From Eunapius fragilis (Eukaryota; Porifera; Demospongiae; Spongillida; Spongillidae), in assembly GCA_963681505.1 (NCBI GenBank), contig OY811983.1:3306615-3370614 (forward strand): a stretch of DNA of 64,000 nucleotides. Reading direction: 5' to 3'. The notes under the pieces were generated by a model, which had not been told where the DNA came from, did not search any database, and worked only from the letters and a program-made list of their open reading frames with translations. Positions 22,457 to 34,149 of the stretch are shown here, piece after piece. Position numbers and translations under genes: made by a program. The first letter of the stretch is position 1. Each line of letters opens with the position of its first letter.

Positions 22457-25400
22457 TTTTTGGGCCCATGTCATGAATAATTATGTCGCAGATTGCTTTT
22501 GTGAAAATAAAGCGATCAAACAGTGTATGTAACATTTTCCATGATAGATAATTGTCGCCATTTTCTCTGGTTGGAAATTTCTTAATAGTAGCATGCACCC
22601 ATGGAGTTTCTGATGTTTTTCTAAGCTTATTGGCATTAAAATAGAGTTCTATAACGTGTTATTTGGAAAGTCAATACAGCGAATTCATAAACTATGGCAA
22701 TTAGAATGTTGTACCCAGGCCCATGCACTCAGTAGCAGCAGTGGATTACATCACTGCCCACATCATGTAGCTGTGGTGGAGTGGGTGGGTGTGCTACGAG
22801 ACTTCAGCCCCCTAAATTGAAAAACGCTACGCTGGCATAATAGTTATAATGTGGAAAAAATCTCTATATGATGCCATTGTATATTTATGGTATACCTCTA
22901 GCTCCGAATGCCTGTCCTGGAGGTCTTCTAGGTCCACGGTCAACTGCTCATTTCTTCTGCTGCAAGTCACACAGCATTCTTTGACATCCGATAAGGTAAC
23001 CATTAAAGTTTCATCAAGGAGAAAAGTGGACTGCCTCTTGTAGCGAAGCATGCAGACTTTCCAGTCATCACAAGGAGTGAAAGTGAGTGTTTGTGGTGTC
23101 TGTGACATTGATTCTACAAACTTCTTAACAACAATGAACTCAGGGTCATATGTGTGAACAATCTCATGGTAGTCCAGTTCCAATCTGAAGTCATGCTGCC
23201 TAATGTCAGGATCCAAAACCATATCATAACAAGGATCCAAGACCATACCATATGTAGCAACATAACAATCACTGTAACGTTCTTTGACTATCAAAGCAAT
23301 TAGTACAATTGATACCCTTCTGAATAAAGCCCAGCTTTAAGTGACAAAGATTTTTTTGTAATAATTGAATACATACACTGTAGTTATATATGATTTAGAT
23401 TTAGCTTGTTATACAATTCAATTTTCTGATTACCCGCCTATGAAGGCAGCAGCCACATCTATGCAGCTAAAATAGCTACATGATATCAAAGGCAACCACA
23501 CCGATGCACCTAAATTGGTACATGACATCAAATTCAGTCACACCCACACATCTAAATACATGTAGACATACAACATCAAAGGCAGCCACACTCCAGTGGA
23601 GGAATTAATGGTAGCAGCCATAACAGCCATGGTCACTAGACTTTTAGAAGGAATTTATTATTATTCTTATTATTTTGTAATATAAATTATGCATGCAACT
23701 TGGTATTTAATATTCAGCACAGAATCATGATTTTGTCTTGGCATATTTTGAGATCTCATTGCTGTTAGAAGTCCACCAATGCAGTAAGCAAGAGGTCTTT
23801 CAGTACTATGAGAAGTTTGAAAACTTTACTATGACTCAGACAAGTCTGAACAATATTATGGTTCTGCATATCACAACTGTCTAACAAATCGGCTCAGTTT
23901 GATTGAGATAGTAATGATGAGCTTATCCCATGGCTGTTTGGGCCTTTGATCTGTTTTCCTCCATTGCTCTGCATACATCAGCTCTATTAGTGCCTCCTTC
24001 CCTGACCACATCAATTCACCATACCTCCTTGAGGCCATCAATACCTTGTTTCTCCCAATGAAGCTCTTTCATCAACCTTTGACTCCATCCACACCAATCG
24101 ACATGTTTTGTCACAGAATCTTGAAGACAAACAGTTTCAATCTCTCTTCAGTGCAATGCAGCACCCTGGCTGACCGAGCCCGACTTCTTTCCGTCTCATC
24201 CCCACATGCTAGCTCTCGGTTGCGTGTTACCCCATCACCGGCCTTAGGCTTGCATTTAACACCACCTGAATGTCAGTTTGCCATCAAATGGTGGCTTGGT
24301 ATTCAGCTATGTGAGCCTGGCTCTGTGTGTGCCCTTTGCCCAACCAAAGCCCTTGAGGCTCACCACGCCCTAAACTGCAAGAGGGGTAGTGATGTAATTG
24401 CGCATCACAACCACCTTCGCGACACCTTGCATCACCTCTTCAAGAGAGCCTTATACAACCCTAAGCTGGAAGCTGGCAGTGGTCTTGGTCATGACCAGAA
24501 ACGATCTAGACCTGCAGACATACTAGTCAACAACTGGGGCATCAATGGCAAACCTGCTGCGTTTGACCTTATCTGTGTCGTCTCCTCTAAAACCTGACAT
24601 AGTTTCCAAAGCGGGACACACAGCAGGCTCTGCAGGTTTTGCCATAGAACAGCGAAAGATACAAGCAAATTCAGGGATTTGTGAATAACTAGGCTGGAGT
24701 TGCATACCCCTTGTTGTTGAATCATTCGGGGCCTGGGGCCAACTTGCCTCTAACACATTCAAGAAACTTGCTTCCCACCTTTCAGTCCAGGTTAACTCCT
24801 CCCCTTCCACCACTCTGGACAGCATTTATCCCAGACTAAACCTGGTGACAAGTTCAAACATGTTAACATGTAGTGCAAGGTTTCTAAGGTTGTCGGTTGT
24901 CAAGGGTGGTTGCTAGGGCATTACGCCACTTTTTCAATATTTCAAAAGGTATGCCTTTTGTCCACAAATTGTACGGCTGCATAGGGCTGTGCCCTGAGGT
25001 CAGTTTGATCCATTTTCCTAAAATAAACATCACAGGGATGTTATTGATTTTTAAATGTAGTGTAGTTTGGTGTGAATTTCATTTCCACTATTGTTCAGTT
25101 GTAATCTTGAATCAGTTATGACTAGAATGCAATTATGTGATCAGAGTCAGTGCCATATATTTCATTGTGTCCCAAACATAACTTCTCTGTGATAGGAACC
25201 TTTCAAAAATTCATTCCCTATCCATTTAATTAATAAATTCTTTAAAATGCATTATACATGTATAAACAAGTATTTAACTAGTAAACTATGTAGCTATGTA
25301 TGAGTCAACCAACTTAGCACGGGGACCTGCCCTTGCAAGAAATGCTCTGGCATTTGAGCGCACAATGAATGAAGTATCTTTGTTCTATTTGTAGCCAAGG

Positions 25401-28400
25401 TCACATGGCCTAGTTTTCTCTCCACCGCTTCCTACAAGCGGCCATTTTTCGACGAACGCATCGACTTCAACGTACTTTTTGGACCATGTAGACAAATTCT
25501 GCAGCCGAGTTAGAAGCGCGTAACAAAAGGAGACAGAAGGAACTTACAACATATAGTATGGAACTGTAGCCATACTTTTTCTTCGCAATGGTATACGCAT
25601 GTGAAGTGTACTGTGGTTTGAGCCGTGTAAACTAGCCCAGTACATATACGTGTTGACGTGAAAATCAGCTGGACCCCCCTGCCCTTATGTACCCACTGTC
25701 AGCTGGACACCCAGCCCACGTACCTACTGTAAGTAGCTGCACCCCCTGCCCCATGTACATGTATTGGACCCCCTGTTGATGTACCCACTGCAAGCAGTTG
25801 GACCCCATGACTGCCCTCTGCCCCCATGTACCCACCGTTACACTATGCCCCCATGTACCCACACTGTTATCCCCTGTCCCCATGGGCCCACTATAAACAG
25901 CTGGGCCTCCTGCCCCATGTACATACGCACTGTTAGCAGCTGGACCTCCTCCCCCACATGTCTACTGTAAGCAGCTGAACCCCCGACCTTCATGTAAGCA
26001 GCTGGGCTCCCTGCCCCCCATACACCCACCGCTACTCCCTCCTCTCATGTACCCACTGTGAGCAGCTGGATCCCCTGCCCACATGTACCCTCTATAAGTA
26101 GTTGGACCCCCTCCCCCATGTACTCACTGTAAGCAGCTGGACCCCCTCCTCCCATGTGCCCACTGTAAGTAGCTGTACCCCTGCCCCATGTACATGTATG
26201 GAGCTAGACCCCCTGCCGTCATGTACCCACTGTAAGCAACTGGAACCCCTATCCCATGAGTCCACTGTAAGCAGCTGGACCCCCTGCCCACATGTACCCA
26301 CAGTTGTGTAAGCAGCTGAACCCCCTCCCCCACATATGCGTACCCTCGTGTACCAACTGTAAGCAGCTGGACCCCCTCCCCCATGTATCCATGCCCCCTT
26401 GCCCCCATGTACCCACTGTAAGCAACTGGCCCCCTTGCCCCCATGTACCCACTATAAGCAGCTGGACCCCCCTGCCCCCATGTACCCACTGTAAGCAGCT
26501 GGACCCCCTTGCCCCCATGTACCCACTAAGCAACTGGCCCCCTTGCCCCCATGTACACACAGTAAGCAGCTGGACCCCTGCCCCAGTGTACCCACTAAGC
26601 AACTGACCCACTTGCCCCATGTACCCACTGTAAGCCCTGCCCCCACATATGCCTACCCTCATGTACCAGCTGTAAGCAGCTGGACCCCCTCCCTCATGTA
26701 CCCATGCCCCCATGTACCCACTGTAAGCAACTGGCCCCCCTGCCCCCATGTACCCACTGTAAGCAGCTGGACCCCCTGCCCCCATATACCCACTGTAAGC
26801 AGCTGGACACCTGCCCCCCATGTACCCACTGTAAGCAACTAGACCCCCTTGCTCCCATGTACCCACTGTAAGCAGCTAAACCCCTGCCCCTGTGTACTCA
26901 CTGTGCTCTCTGCCCCTATGTACTCACTAAGTAGCTGGACCCCCTACACATGCCCCAAAGTACCTACTATAAGCAGCTGGACCCCTGCCCCATGTTCCCA
27001 CAGTAAGCAGCTGGACCCCCTGCCCTCATGTACCCATTATAAACCCCCTCTCATGAATGCTCTCCTTTTGATCTCTCTAGCCACCAAATGTTTTCCACAA
27101 GCTCTGCAAAGTTTCTGGAGCTGGTATATGTGGTGTTCCATCTAGGCTATGTGACCGAATAAAGCTACTAATACCGCATTATTCATAGAAAAGCAAAACC
27201 CTTTATTGTGTGGTGAAAAAAAGTATGGCTGGACCTAAATAGTGTTTCTGTATACCTAAATGTGTATAGTTGACAATGCGGCATGCTGACGTTCCTGAGA
27301 ATTTGTCTGTGCTTGGTATTATCAGCGCGAAGTACCCCCTCTCCCTTACGATATCCATATATAAATTGGCTGCGCGTTATTAAGGATTGCAATATGAAGA
27401 GTGCGCATATGATACAGTCTCTACTACGACGATACACCAGTTAAATGGGAGGGATCAACAGGTATTTGATGGTAAAATGAACAAGATACAGCTCACTCAA
27501 AAAATGCCATTTTAATGAGGCCATGGCGCATCTAGCCGCAATGGATTTTTTTGGTTTACGGTATTGTCTAATTTTGTCCAGCCGCAAAGGGCTGTGAGGG
27601 TGTTTAAAATTAATAATTGCAGCATGAATAAGTGCCTGACACTAGTGTTTTTTGAGGGGTTAGAAGCTTCACAATAGGCAGAGCTAGGTGCAAAAGCTCG
27701 CACCAAAGGTATATATAGTAGCGTCTGATCGATGTAAAGAGTGCCAAATGCTACTAAGTTGCGCACGCTTTTCTCTAAAGATAGCCGTAGCTTGTATAAC
27801 TTTTGCTGTATCTTACATATATGACAATCGTTAAGAAAATTGTGAAGCAAAATGCCACAAACGCTAGCGTTTTCGCCATAGCGATTTTACCGGCACTTAA
27901 ACATTAAGAGGGAGGGGCTGACAGAACTCCTCATACCCCTAGCTGCCCTACTAAGTAACCACTTTATAATTATAATACGTGACATCAAAGGCAACCTTGC
28001 CGCATCGAAGGATAGGTACATATGACACCCAAGTCAGGCACACCCACCTATTTTGGCACATGACATCACACTCACTAGAGGCACATGGCCTCAAACGTAA
28101 CCACCCCACCTAAATAGACACATGACATCGAAGGCAACCACACCCACCTAAATAGACACATGACATCGAAGGCAACCACACCCACCTAAATAGACACATG
28201 ACATCGAAGGCAACCACACCCACCTATGTAGGCACATGACATCGAAGGCAACCACACCCACCTATGTAGGCACATGACATCGAAGGCAACCACACCCCAC
28301 CTATGTAGGCACATGACATCGAAGGCAACCACACCCACCTAAATAGACACATGACATTGAAGGCAACCACACCCACCTATGTAGGCACATGACATTGAAG

Positions 28401-30965
28401 GCAACCACACCCCACCGATGTAGGCACATGACATCGAAGGCAACCACACCCCACCTATGTAGGCACATGACATCGAAGGCAACCACACCCACCTAAATAG
28501 ACACATGACATCGAAGGCAACCACACCCACCTATGTAGGCACATGACATTGAAGGCAACCACACCCACCTAAATATCGAAGGCAACCACACCCACCTATG
28601 TAGGCACATGACATTGAAGGCAACCACACCCACCTAAATAGATACATGACATCGAAGGCAACCACACCCCACTGATGTAGGCACATGACATCGAAGGCAA
28701 CCACACCCACCTAAATAGACACATGATATCGAAGGCAACCACACCCCACCGATGTAGGCACATGACATCGAAGGCAACCACACCCACCTAAATAGACACA
28801 TGACATCGAAGGCAACCACACCCCACCTATGTAGGCACATGACATCGAAGGCAACCACACCCACCTAAATAGACACATGATATCGAAGGCAACCACACCC
28901 CACCTATGTAGGCACATGACACCGAAGGCAACCACACCCACCTAAATAGACACATGACATCGAAGGCAACCACACCTACCTATGTAGGCACATGACATTG
29001 AAGGCAACCACACCCACCTAAATAGACACATGACATCGAAGGCAACCACACCCACCTATGTAGGCACATGACATTGAAGGCAACCACACCCACCTAAATA
29101 GACACATGACATCGAAGGCAACCACACCCACCTATGTAGGCACATGACATTGAAGGCAACCACACCCACCTAAATAGACACATGACATTGAAGGCAACCA
29201 CACCCACCTATGTAGGCACATGACATCGAAGGCGACAACTCTGTCATCATTTTTGTTGACACTGATAATCTTCAGTTCCCCACTTTCCATGGGCATCACT
29301 TGTACAGTGACACGCGTTCTCTTATCAGCATCCTTATTAGGAAGTGTGATGATAAAATTGTAGATTTCCACAATATGCCTCTGGTCACAACAACAGTCGT
29401 TCAGTTCTCTTGAGACCTTATTAACCTTGGAAGCATCAACACTGCAACAGAAGGTTAATGTTTGCAAAAACCAGGTAGGAAGGTCCCTTACCTGGTGTTC
29501 ATTGCGCAATTGTAATTTGAGCCAATATCAAGCAAATCTTCTAGGCTCACACGCTCATTCCTCTCCAGCACCTCATCGGGCAATGAGTGCCAAATCTTCC
29601 TCCCTAATCTATATTTATTTCATGATTTCATTTTTAGAAAATGAATGCATAACTAGCCACAAAAGGATGTATAAATTATACGTTAGTTAATGGACTACAA
29701 GGTCTGATCTCGCAATATTTACTTCAAATACTAGCAGCATGAACAATGAATGACACAGTAACGGGTCCCTTTACAAGTGTTGGTGGTTTATTATTATTTT
29801 TTGACTAAAATGCAAGGTACTAAAGCTGGATATATAAGTGACTGTTAGAGTGCTTTTATAATTACTTGTACAACCATTTCCAGAATCAATTGTAAACTCA
29901 CATAATTTCCAGCTTGCCCTGTAGATTTGGATTCTGCTTTTGTTCACTCTGCAACTCTTTCAGAGAGTCTTGCAATTTGGATGTTACCCTTTCCACACTG
30001 AAAACCAGAGATCAGTATGCAGAACAACAGGTGAATTTCAATGCATGTCTGACAAATAACCTGAAATATTTCCCTTCTTTACCAGGACGTTCCAATGAAG
30101 CACACTCCTTATCATCATCTATGTGAGACTGGGAATGACGCAATGATGAAATCGTTAGTGCCACAAGATTTATAATGGATTGCAAAAATTGGAACTCTGA
30201 TAATGTCATACTGTGCTAGAGGAAGTCAGTAAATGTTATTAGAAAATGTTCCATGAGAACCAGTACATGCATTCATTTGTATAAGGTAGTATGCTCAAAT
30301 GTGTACTTATACTTAATGGTACACATCAACACACAAACATGTACGCACATGCGCTATCACATCACAGCACAGAACATATGAACTCTCCTGGTAGCGAGAT
30401 AAGTGCTTCACGAGAACACCCTCGTACTTCGCAAAGAATGCAGAAGCAGTAGAGCCAGCCACACCACCACCAAGGTGTACTTGATTAATAGCATATCTTT
30501 GAATGTACTAGAGTGTGTATAGGGCGTACACACCAGCAGACCATTCCAAAATTGACGTTAATAATATTGACAAACTCACAAACTTTGTAAACTGGTGTTT
30601 CAGTGCCTCTTCCACGACTCGAAACAGTTCCTCATTAGGAGTTTCTAATTCCACCTGGACCTATTTATAACAATTCATATCTGTCACTGATTTAAATGAC
30701 CGATCAGACAACCCACAACAGTAACTGAGTCCGTTTGAAGTAACGATAGATGCACAATGTGTGGCAACAGGTCTTTCTCGATACAACGGAAATTACAGCC
30801 CTGCTTTCCAGCCACAACTCCGCCACGGATATTCTTCGGTATGGGTACGTGGTAACAGTGGCCACCACCAACGTGCTCGCTCCGTTTTTGTGTTGATATA
30901 GGGTTTCTGCCACCACGTGCATATTCGCACCTCGCTCCTTTATTATGATTCCAGCGCGAAGACAT
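22009..30965 (-). CDS. Unrecognised multi-exon gene, coiled-coil segments
   Basis: Minus-strand exons with GT-AG borders: 30965-30717 (ATG start, Cys/His/Gly-rich ~83 residues), 30660-30580, possibly one near 30430-30375, 30215-30083, 29997-29902 (coiled coil), 29599-29492, 29441 to ~29238, 23287-22896 (~130 residues ending in coiled coil) and the terminal 22209-22009 (stop TAG). Phases agree across 30717/30660, 29902/29599, 29492/29441 and 22896/22209. Joins 30580 to 29997, and 29238 to 23287, are unresolved, so exons may be missing or two genes merged. The exon ending at ~29238 runs straight into the 38-bp satellite. The product shows no membrane segment and I recognise no domain. The introns carry both satellites and a retrotransposon tail. 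Confidence 0.5.
22417..22456. repeat. 40-base C homopolymer
   Basis: Uninterrupted C tract in the 22.2-22.9 kb intron. One of the longest of at least nine G/C tracts in the window. Confidence 0.95.
23455..23605. repeat. Diverged units of the 38-bp satellite
   Basis: Three to four units with ACATGACATCAAAGGCAACC and CACCTAAAT motifs, clearly related to the array at 28-29.2 kb but older. Located in the same gene's introns. Confidence 0.8.
23960..24880 (+). mobile_element. Non-LTR retrotransposon 3' fragment (RT C-terminal region)
   Basis: An open frame at 24046-24597, extended either side in shifted frames, carries RARLLSVSSPHASS, a CALCP...H...C zinc motif and SRPADILV...KPAAFDL. This is a C-terminal module common in cnidarian and sponge non-LTR elements. 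Downstream pieces AGHTAGSAGFAIEQRK and the Leu-rich tail continue it. It belongs to the same family as the minus-strand relic at 32.4-33.5 kb. Inserted in an intron, on the opposite strand to the host gene. Confidence 0.75.
24890..25660. other. Intron sequence, nothing supported
   Basis: Short frames without splice signals. No repeat recognised apart from scattered AT tracts. Confidence 0.45.
25664..27045. repeat. ~36-bp satellite array (ATGTACCCACTGTAAGCAGC)
   Basis: Roughly 38 units of about 36 bp, consensus ATGTACCCACTGTAAGCAGC followed by TGGACCCCCTGCCCCC, with length variants. The strand asymmetry is strong (C-rich on +). Long open frames on both strands arise from the period being a multiple of 3 and are not genes. 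Confidence 0.95.
27046..27974. other. Intron sequence, nothing supported
   Basis: AATAAA occurs at 27157 and several short frames exist, but none shows splice borders or family motifs. Confidence 0.45.
27975..29235. repeat. 38-bp satellite with alternating subunits
   Basis: About 32 units of ACATGACATCGAAGGCAACC + ACACCCACCT, ending in either AAATAGAC or ATGTAGGC. The two endings often alternate, giving a ~76-bp higher-order unit. The array runs up to the exon border near 29238. On the minus strand each ATGTAGGC unit contains CATAG|GTGGGT, which looks like a splice donor. Confidence 0.95.
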
Positions 30966-31052
30966 TGGTTAAAAACTTGAGCGTATAATAGTCTAGCATG
31001 AACGTGTATAATTAGAACACATGATTGCGGTATTGAAAATTTCGTAAATGCT

Positions 31053-31105
31053 AGCCTCGTACCCAGGCCGTCAATTAAAGTTAATTGACGGCCTGGAGAC
31101 GAGGC
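31053..31105. repeat. Short hairpin, CTCGTACCCAG family
   Basis: CCTCGTACCCAGGCCGTCAA is followed by a tiny loop and its near complement. Related to 21034-21138. Confidence 0.85.
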
Positions 31106-31109
31106 AACG

Positions 31110-31895
31110 TAAATGCCTACTCCAAAAACCCTTACAGCAACTTCAAACTACTGCAAAAAACACTAACTGCAATGAAGGTGGTGGATCTTATAGCTGAAAA
31201 ACAACTGTTATATGTATATGCTAAAGTAGCTGCACACCACTGTATATAAAAACTGAAGCCAGCCCTTCTGTGGGCTTGCACACACTAAAAGTTAGACAGG
31301 CAAATTTAAAGTTATCCTTCTTTTGGAGGCTACACATAAAGTTTGTCCATCCACTGCACAACATGAGACAATAAATTGGGGAGGGTGGCTGTAAGTGGTG
31401 ACGAGGTCAGCCAAAACTTTGAATTAGGAGGCATTCACACAAACGGCCAGGCGTTTGGCTACTTAGTGTGAAGACGTTCTCAAGCCTTTATGACCCATGC
31501 ACCATACATTTCCATCGCCTGTGGAATACATGCATTCTAATCATAATTGTTACCTGCTTACACACAAACCATTCTTTTTTCCCCTTTACTTCGGCAATCG
31601 TTCCAATGCTCTGTAAATCAATATTTGTATCTCAGAATTGAACTGTCAGTACACCACTAGGGTTTTGCTGATGCAGTAGAACTGTAGAAGGAAAGAAGCT
31701 GGCCTCCACTACATACAGTAGCCTCAATTACATTCACAAATTCCTTAGCTGTGTTTTGTGCATGTGTCCTTACTTTTCATGAGTCAAATTTTTCTTTTTC
31801 TATATAGTGCAGAATTGGACCACTGTTGTTCATGCTGCCATTTATCACATTTTGCCTGCCTTTGCATACTCTGCTGTGTCTCCATGGTATTCTGC
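31110..31895. other. Intergenic, nothing supported
   Basis: Upstream side of the unrecognised gene. No exon, tRNA or repeat recognised. Confidence 0.45.
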
Positions 31896-31899
31896 TAGC

Positions 31900-32090
31900 A
31901 GGGGCCATGGCACATAATCATGTAGGTGAAATGTTCATGAGCGTGAAGTGTTGGCCATTGCACATGCACATTGCACATTGCACATGGGCATGTAATGGAT
32001 GCTGTGGGACATGAGTATGTAGTTGAGGCCATAGGGCATAATAATGTAGAGGAGGCCATGGGACATGTACATGTGCATGTACTGTATATA
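31900..32090. repeat. Degenerate ~35-bp tandem repeats
   Basis: Five or so loosely related units with GGCCATGGGACAT and CATGTAG motifs; also partly self-complementary. Confidence 0.6.
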
Positions 32091-32354
32091 GTGGAAGACC
32101 AAATATGTTTAACAAAATAGCACTCAGTTATGTTACGCATTTCCTGTCCTTGCCATTTAAAATGATTATTAATATTAAATTACAAAATCTGAAGCAAAAG
32201 TAGAAAATCAACTTGATTAAAAAACAATCTACTGTATTATGGCAGAAACAGTATATTTCTACAACACTTTACTCATAGTTATGTTATCATGAGAAAATTA
32301 AAGGTCCAGAATCATGAGGAGTTGAGAGCTAGAAGTATGATTTGTTTATACTAG

Positions 32355-33480
32355 TTAAGACCACCATCCAAGATACTTGGTAGATAGTAAAGGAGAGGGA
32401 TTGGGAAATGTGCACATGAGCCATCTATGGAGAGTTAAGCATGCCTTCCTTGATGTTAATATTTGGTTGTAAATTGGGTTAGAAGGAGTGAGCAACTTGG
32501 AGGCCATTGCACATTTCTGGGACACAAACTTGGCACAGAATATAGCATCACCAAAAGGAGCTTCCAGAATGTCATAATGGGGTACATTAGACTTTTTCAT
32601 CATAGATGGTGTAGTGTAGCCTAACACACGCTGCATCAAGCCGAGGGTCAGTGAGGACTGCCAAATCACTAATAGCACAGAAAGACTACAAGGGGTACAA
32701 TACACTACCTTAAATACTATAATACAATAACAGGTTTAACCACTCTCTTGGACATGCATGTGGAATACTCCAAAGGTCGCAAACACTACTGATGGAAACA
32801 TGCTGAGGTCACTCAAGCTGAACAGTTCACACTTAGCTGCATTAATAAAGAGACCAATGTGGGCCCTCGTTCCTGGATAATAGCAATTGCAGACACAAGA
32901 ATATGCAGTAAAAAGCAGAACAAGGGGCGTGCCTCAAAAAAGGATGCTGGCTATAGCACCGTGATGCCAATGGAAGCAACTCAGGAAAGTGAGTAGCACA
33001 TTCATTCAACAAGGCTTGGCAAGAAACAAAATTGAATGCATTACACATATCTATCTTCAGCACTGTAAAGTCCTCGTTTGTCCAATGTTCTTCAATACAA
33101 GACTTGAGACCATGAATTACTTTCTCTGCTCCAGATGGACAGGCCACTCCAAATTGATGAGGGGCACTGAAAAAAATCACTTGCCTTAGACCTTTCCACT
33201 GACTGCACAAAGACATTTCCCAACCAAATGTCGCTAGGCTTTCCCAGCAGCAATGGGACAAATGTCCTGGGAGAAATCAGCTTTGTCCTTCATCAGAGCA
33301 GTGAGACTGCCTCGAGCTAAATATCTGGAAACAAGCACTGGAACTTTCCCCGAGGCCGGCAAGTTAACAAGATCTCTGAGAGAAGAACATATGGGAAATT
33401 GTAAGGGGACTTCCACTGCATCTAAAAGATGTTGAATGCGAAAACCAGAGGGTCCACATGCTGTTATTTTCGGAAAAGAC
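32355..33480 (-). mobile_element. Non-LTR reverse-transcriptase relic
   Basis: Minus-strand frames in order: GPSGFRIQHLLDA (~33460), a palm-region block QFGVACPSGAEKVIHG (~33150), LKIDMCNAFNFVS (~33045), then YDILEAPFGDAIFCAKFV (~32540). This is the conserved order of RT in the family whose C-terminus appears at 24 kb. Frameshifts between blocks and a lost tail show it is dead. Confidence 0.75.
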
Positions 33481-33704
33481 CACCAGAATAGCCATGCATG
33501 ATATTGAAATCATTAGGGACAATAGCCACCTGTGGTGTACGCACACTGACGTCATTCCACTGCAGCACGCAAGGCCGCGCGCAAGCGGTCTCCATTGTTT
33601 TATTGTGTGACTCGATGACGACATATAGGCTGTGTGTAACTTGCTCAGGCACTTTTGTACTATTAGTGTGGCGCTACAGAGGATTACACGTTGTTACTCG
33701 GACG

Positions 33705-33706
<2 letters not shown>

Positions 33707-33738
<32 letters not shown>
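33707..33738. repeat. 32-base G homopolymer
   Basis: Pure G tract bounded by TT and CTCC. Confidence 0.95.
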
Positions 33739-33739
33739 C

Positions 33740-34145
33740 TCCGGCGTTATAAGCGTGCTACTGTCACCACGGCTACGGATTTAACATCACCAAAGTAGTA
33801 GTAACACCTGGAGGAGGGACTGGGAGAGGCCCTTTGGGATGTTTGGAGTGTAGGAGCTCCCAGGTGTCATTGGTATTAGGTGCTAAACCTGAAGAAGTTA
33901 GGACTTGGCATGCTTTCCCAAATAGAAATTCTCTTGCCAGTGCAATGGATTGGCGAACCTTTTTGTCATTGTCCTTGCACTGGATGTTTCAAGAATTGGA
34001 GGTGGACTGGCCACCTGCACGCTGCCAAAGAAGGCCATATAGACCTTTTGACCATAGATCACAAAGATACTCAATGGGAGCCTTAATAATGAAATAAAAT
34101 CAGTGGGTTCTATATTTATACTGATGCAGGCCTGAGCGCAGGTCT
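33740..34145. other. Open frame of unknown nature
   Basis: A plus-strand frame near 33834-34097 has Cys pairs but no recognised domain. It may be further retroelement debris. Confidence 0.3.
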
Positions 34146-34149
34146 ATAC

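Noticed and set aside
25664..27145. Long open frames of 60-205 codons on both strands
   Set aside because: They come from a tandem repeat whose unit length is a multiple of three, so frames stay open. Composition is purely repeat-derived.
28301..28941. Minus-strand frames reading VAFDVMCLHRW repeatedly
   Set aside because: Satellite translation; no start, splice or domain evidence. Only the exon-proximal donor idea is kept, as a finding.
27975..29235. CRISPR-like array
   Set aside because: Units are contiguous with no variable spacers, and the host is a eukaryote.
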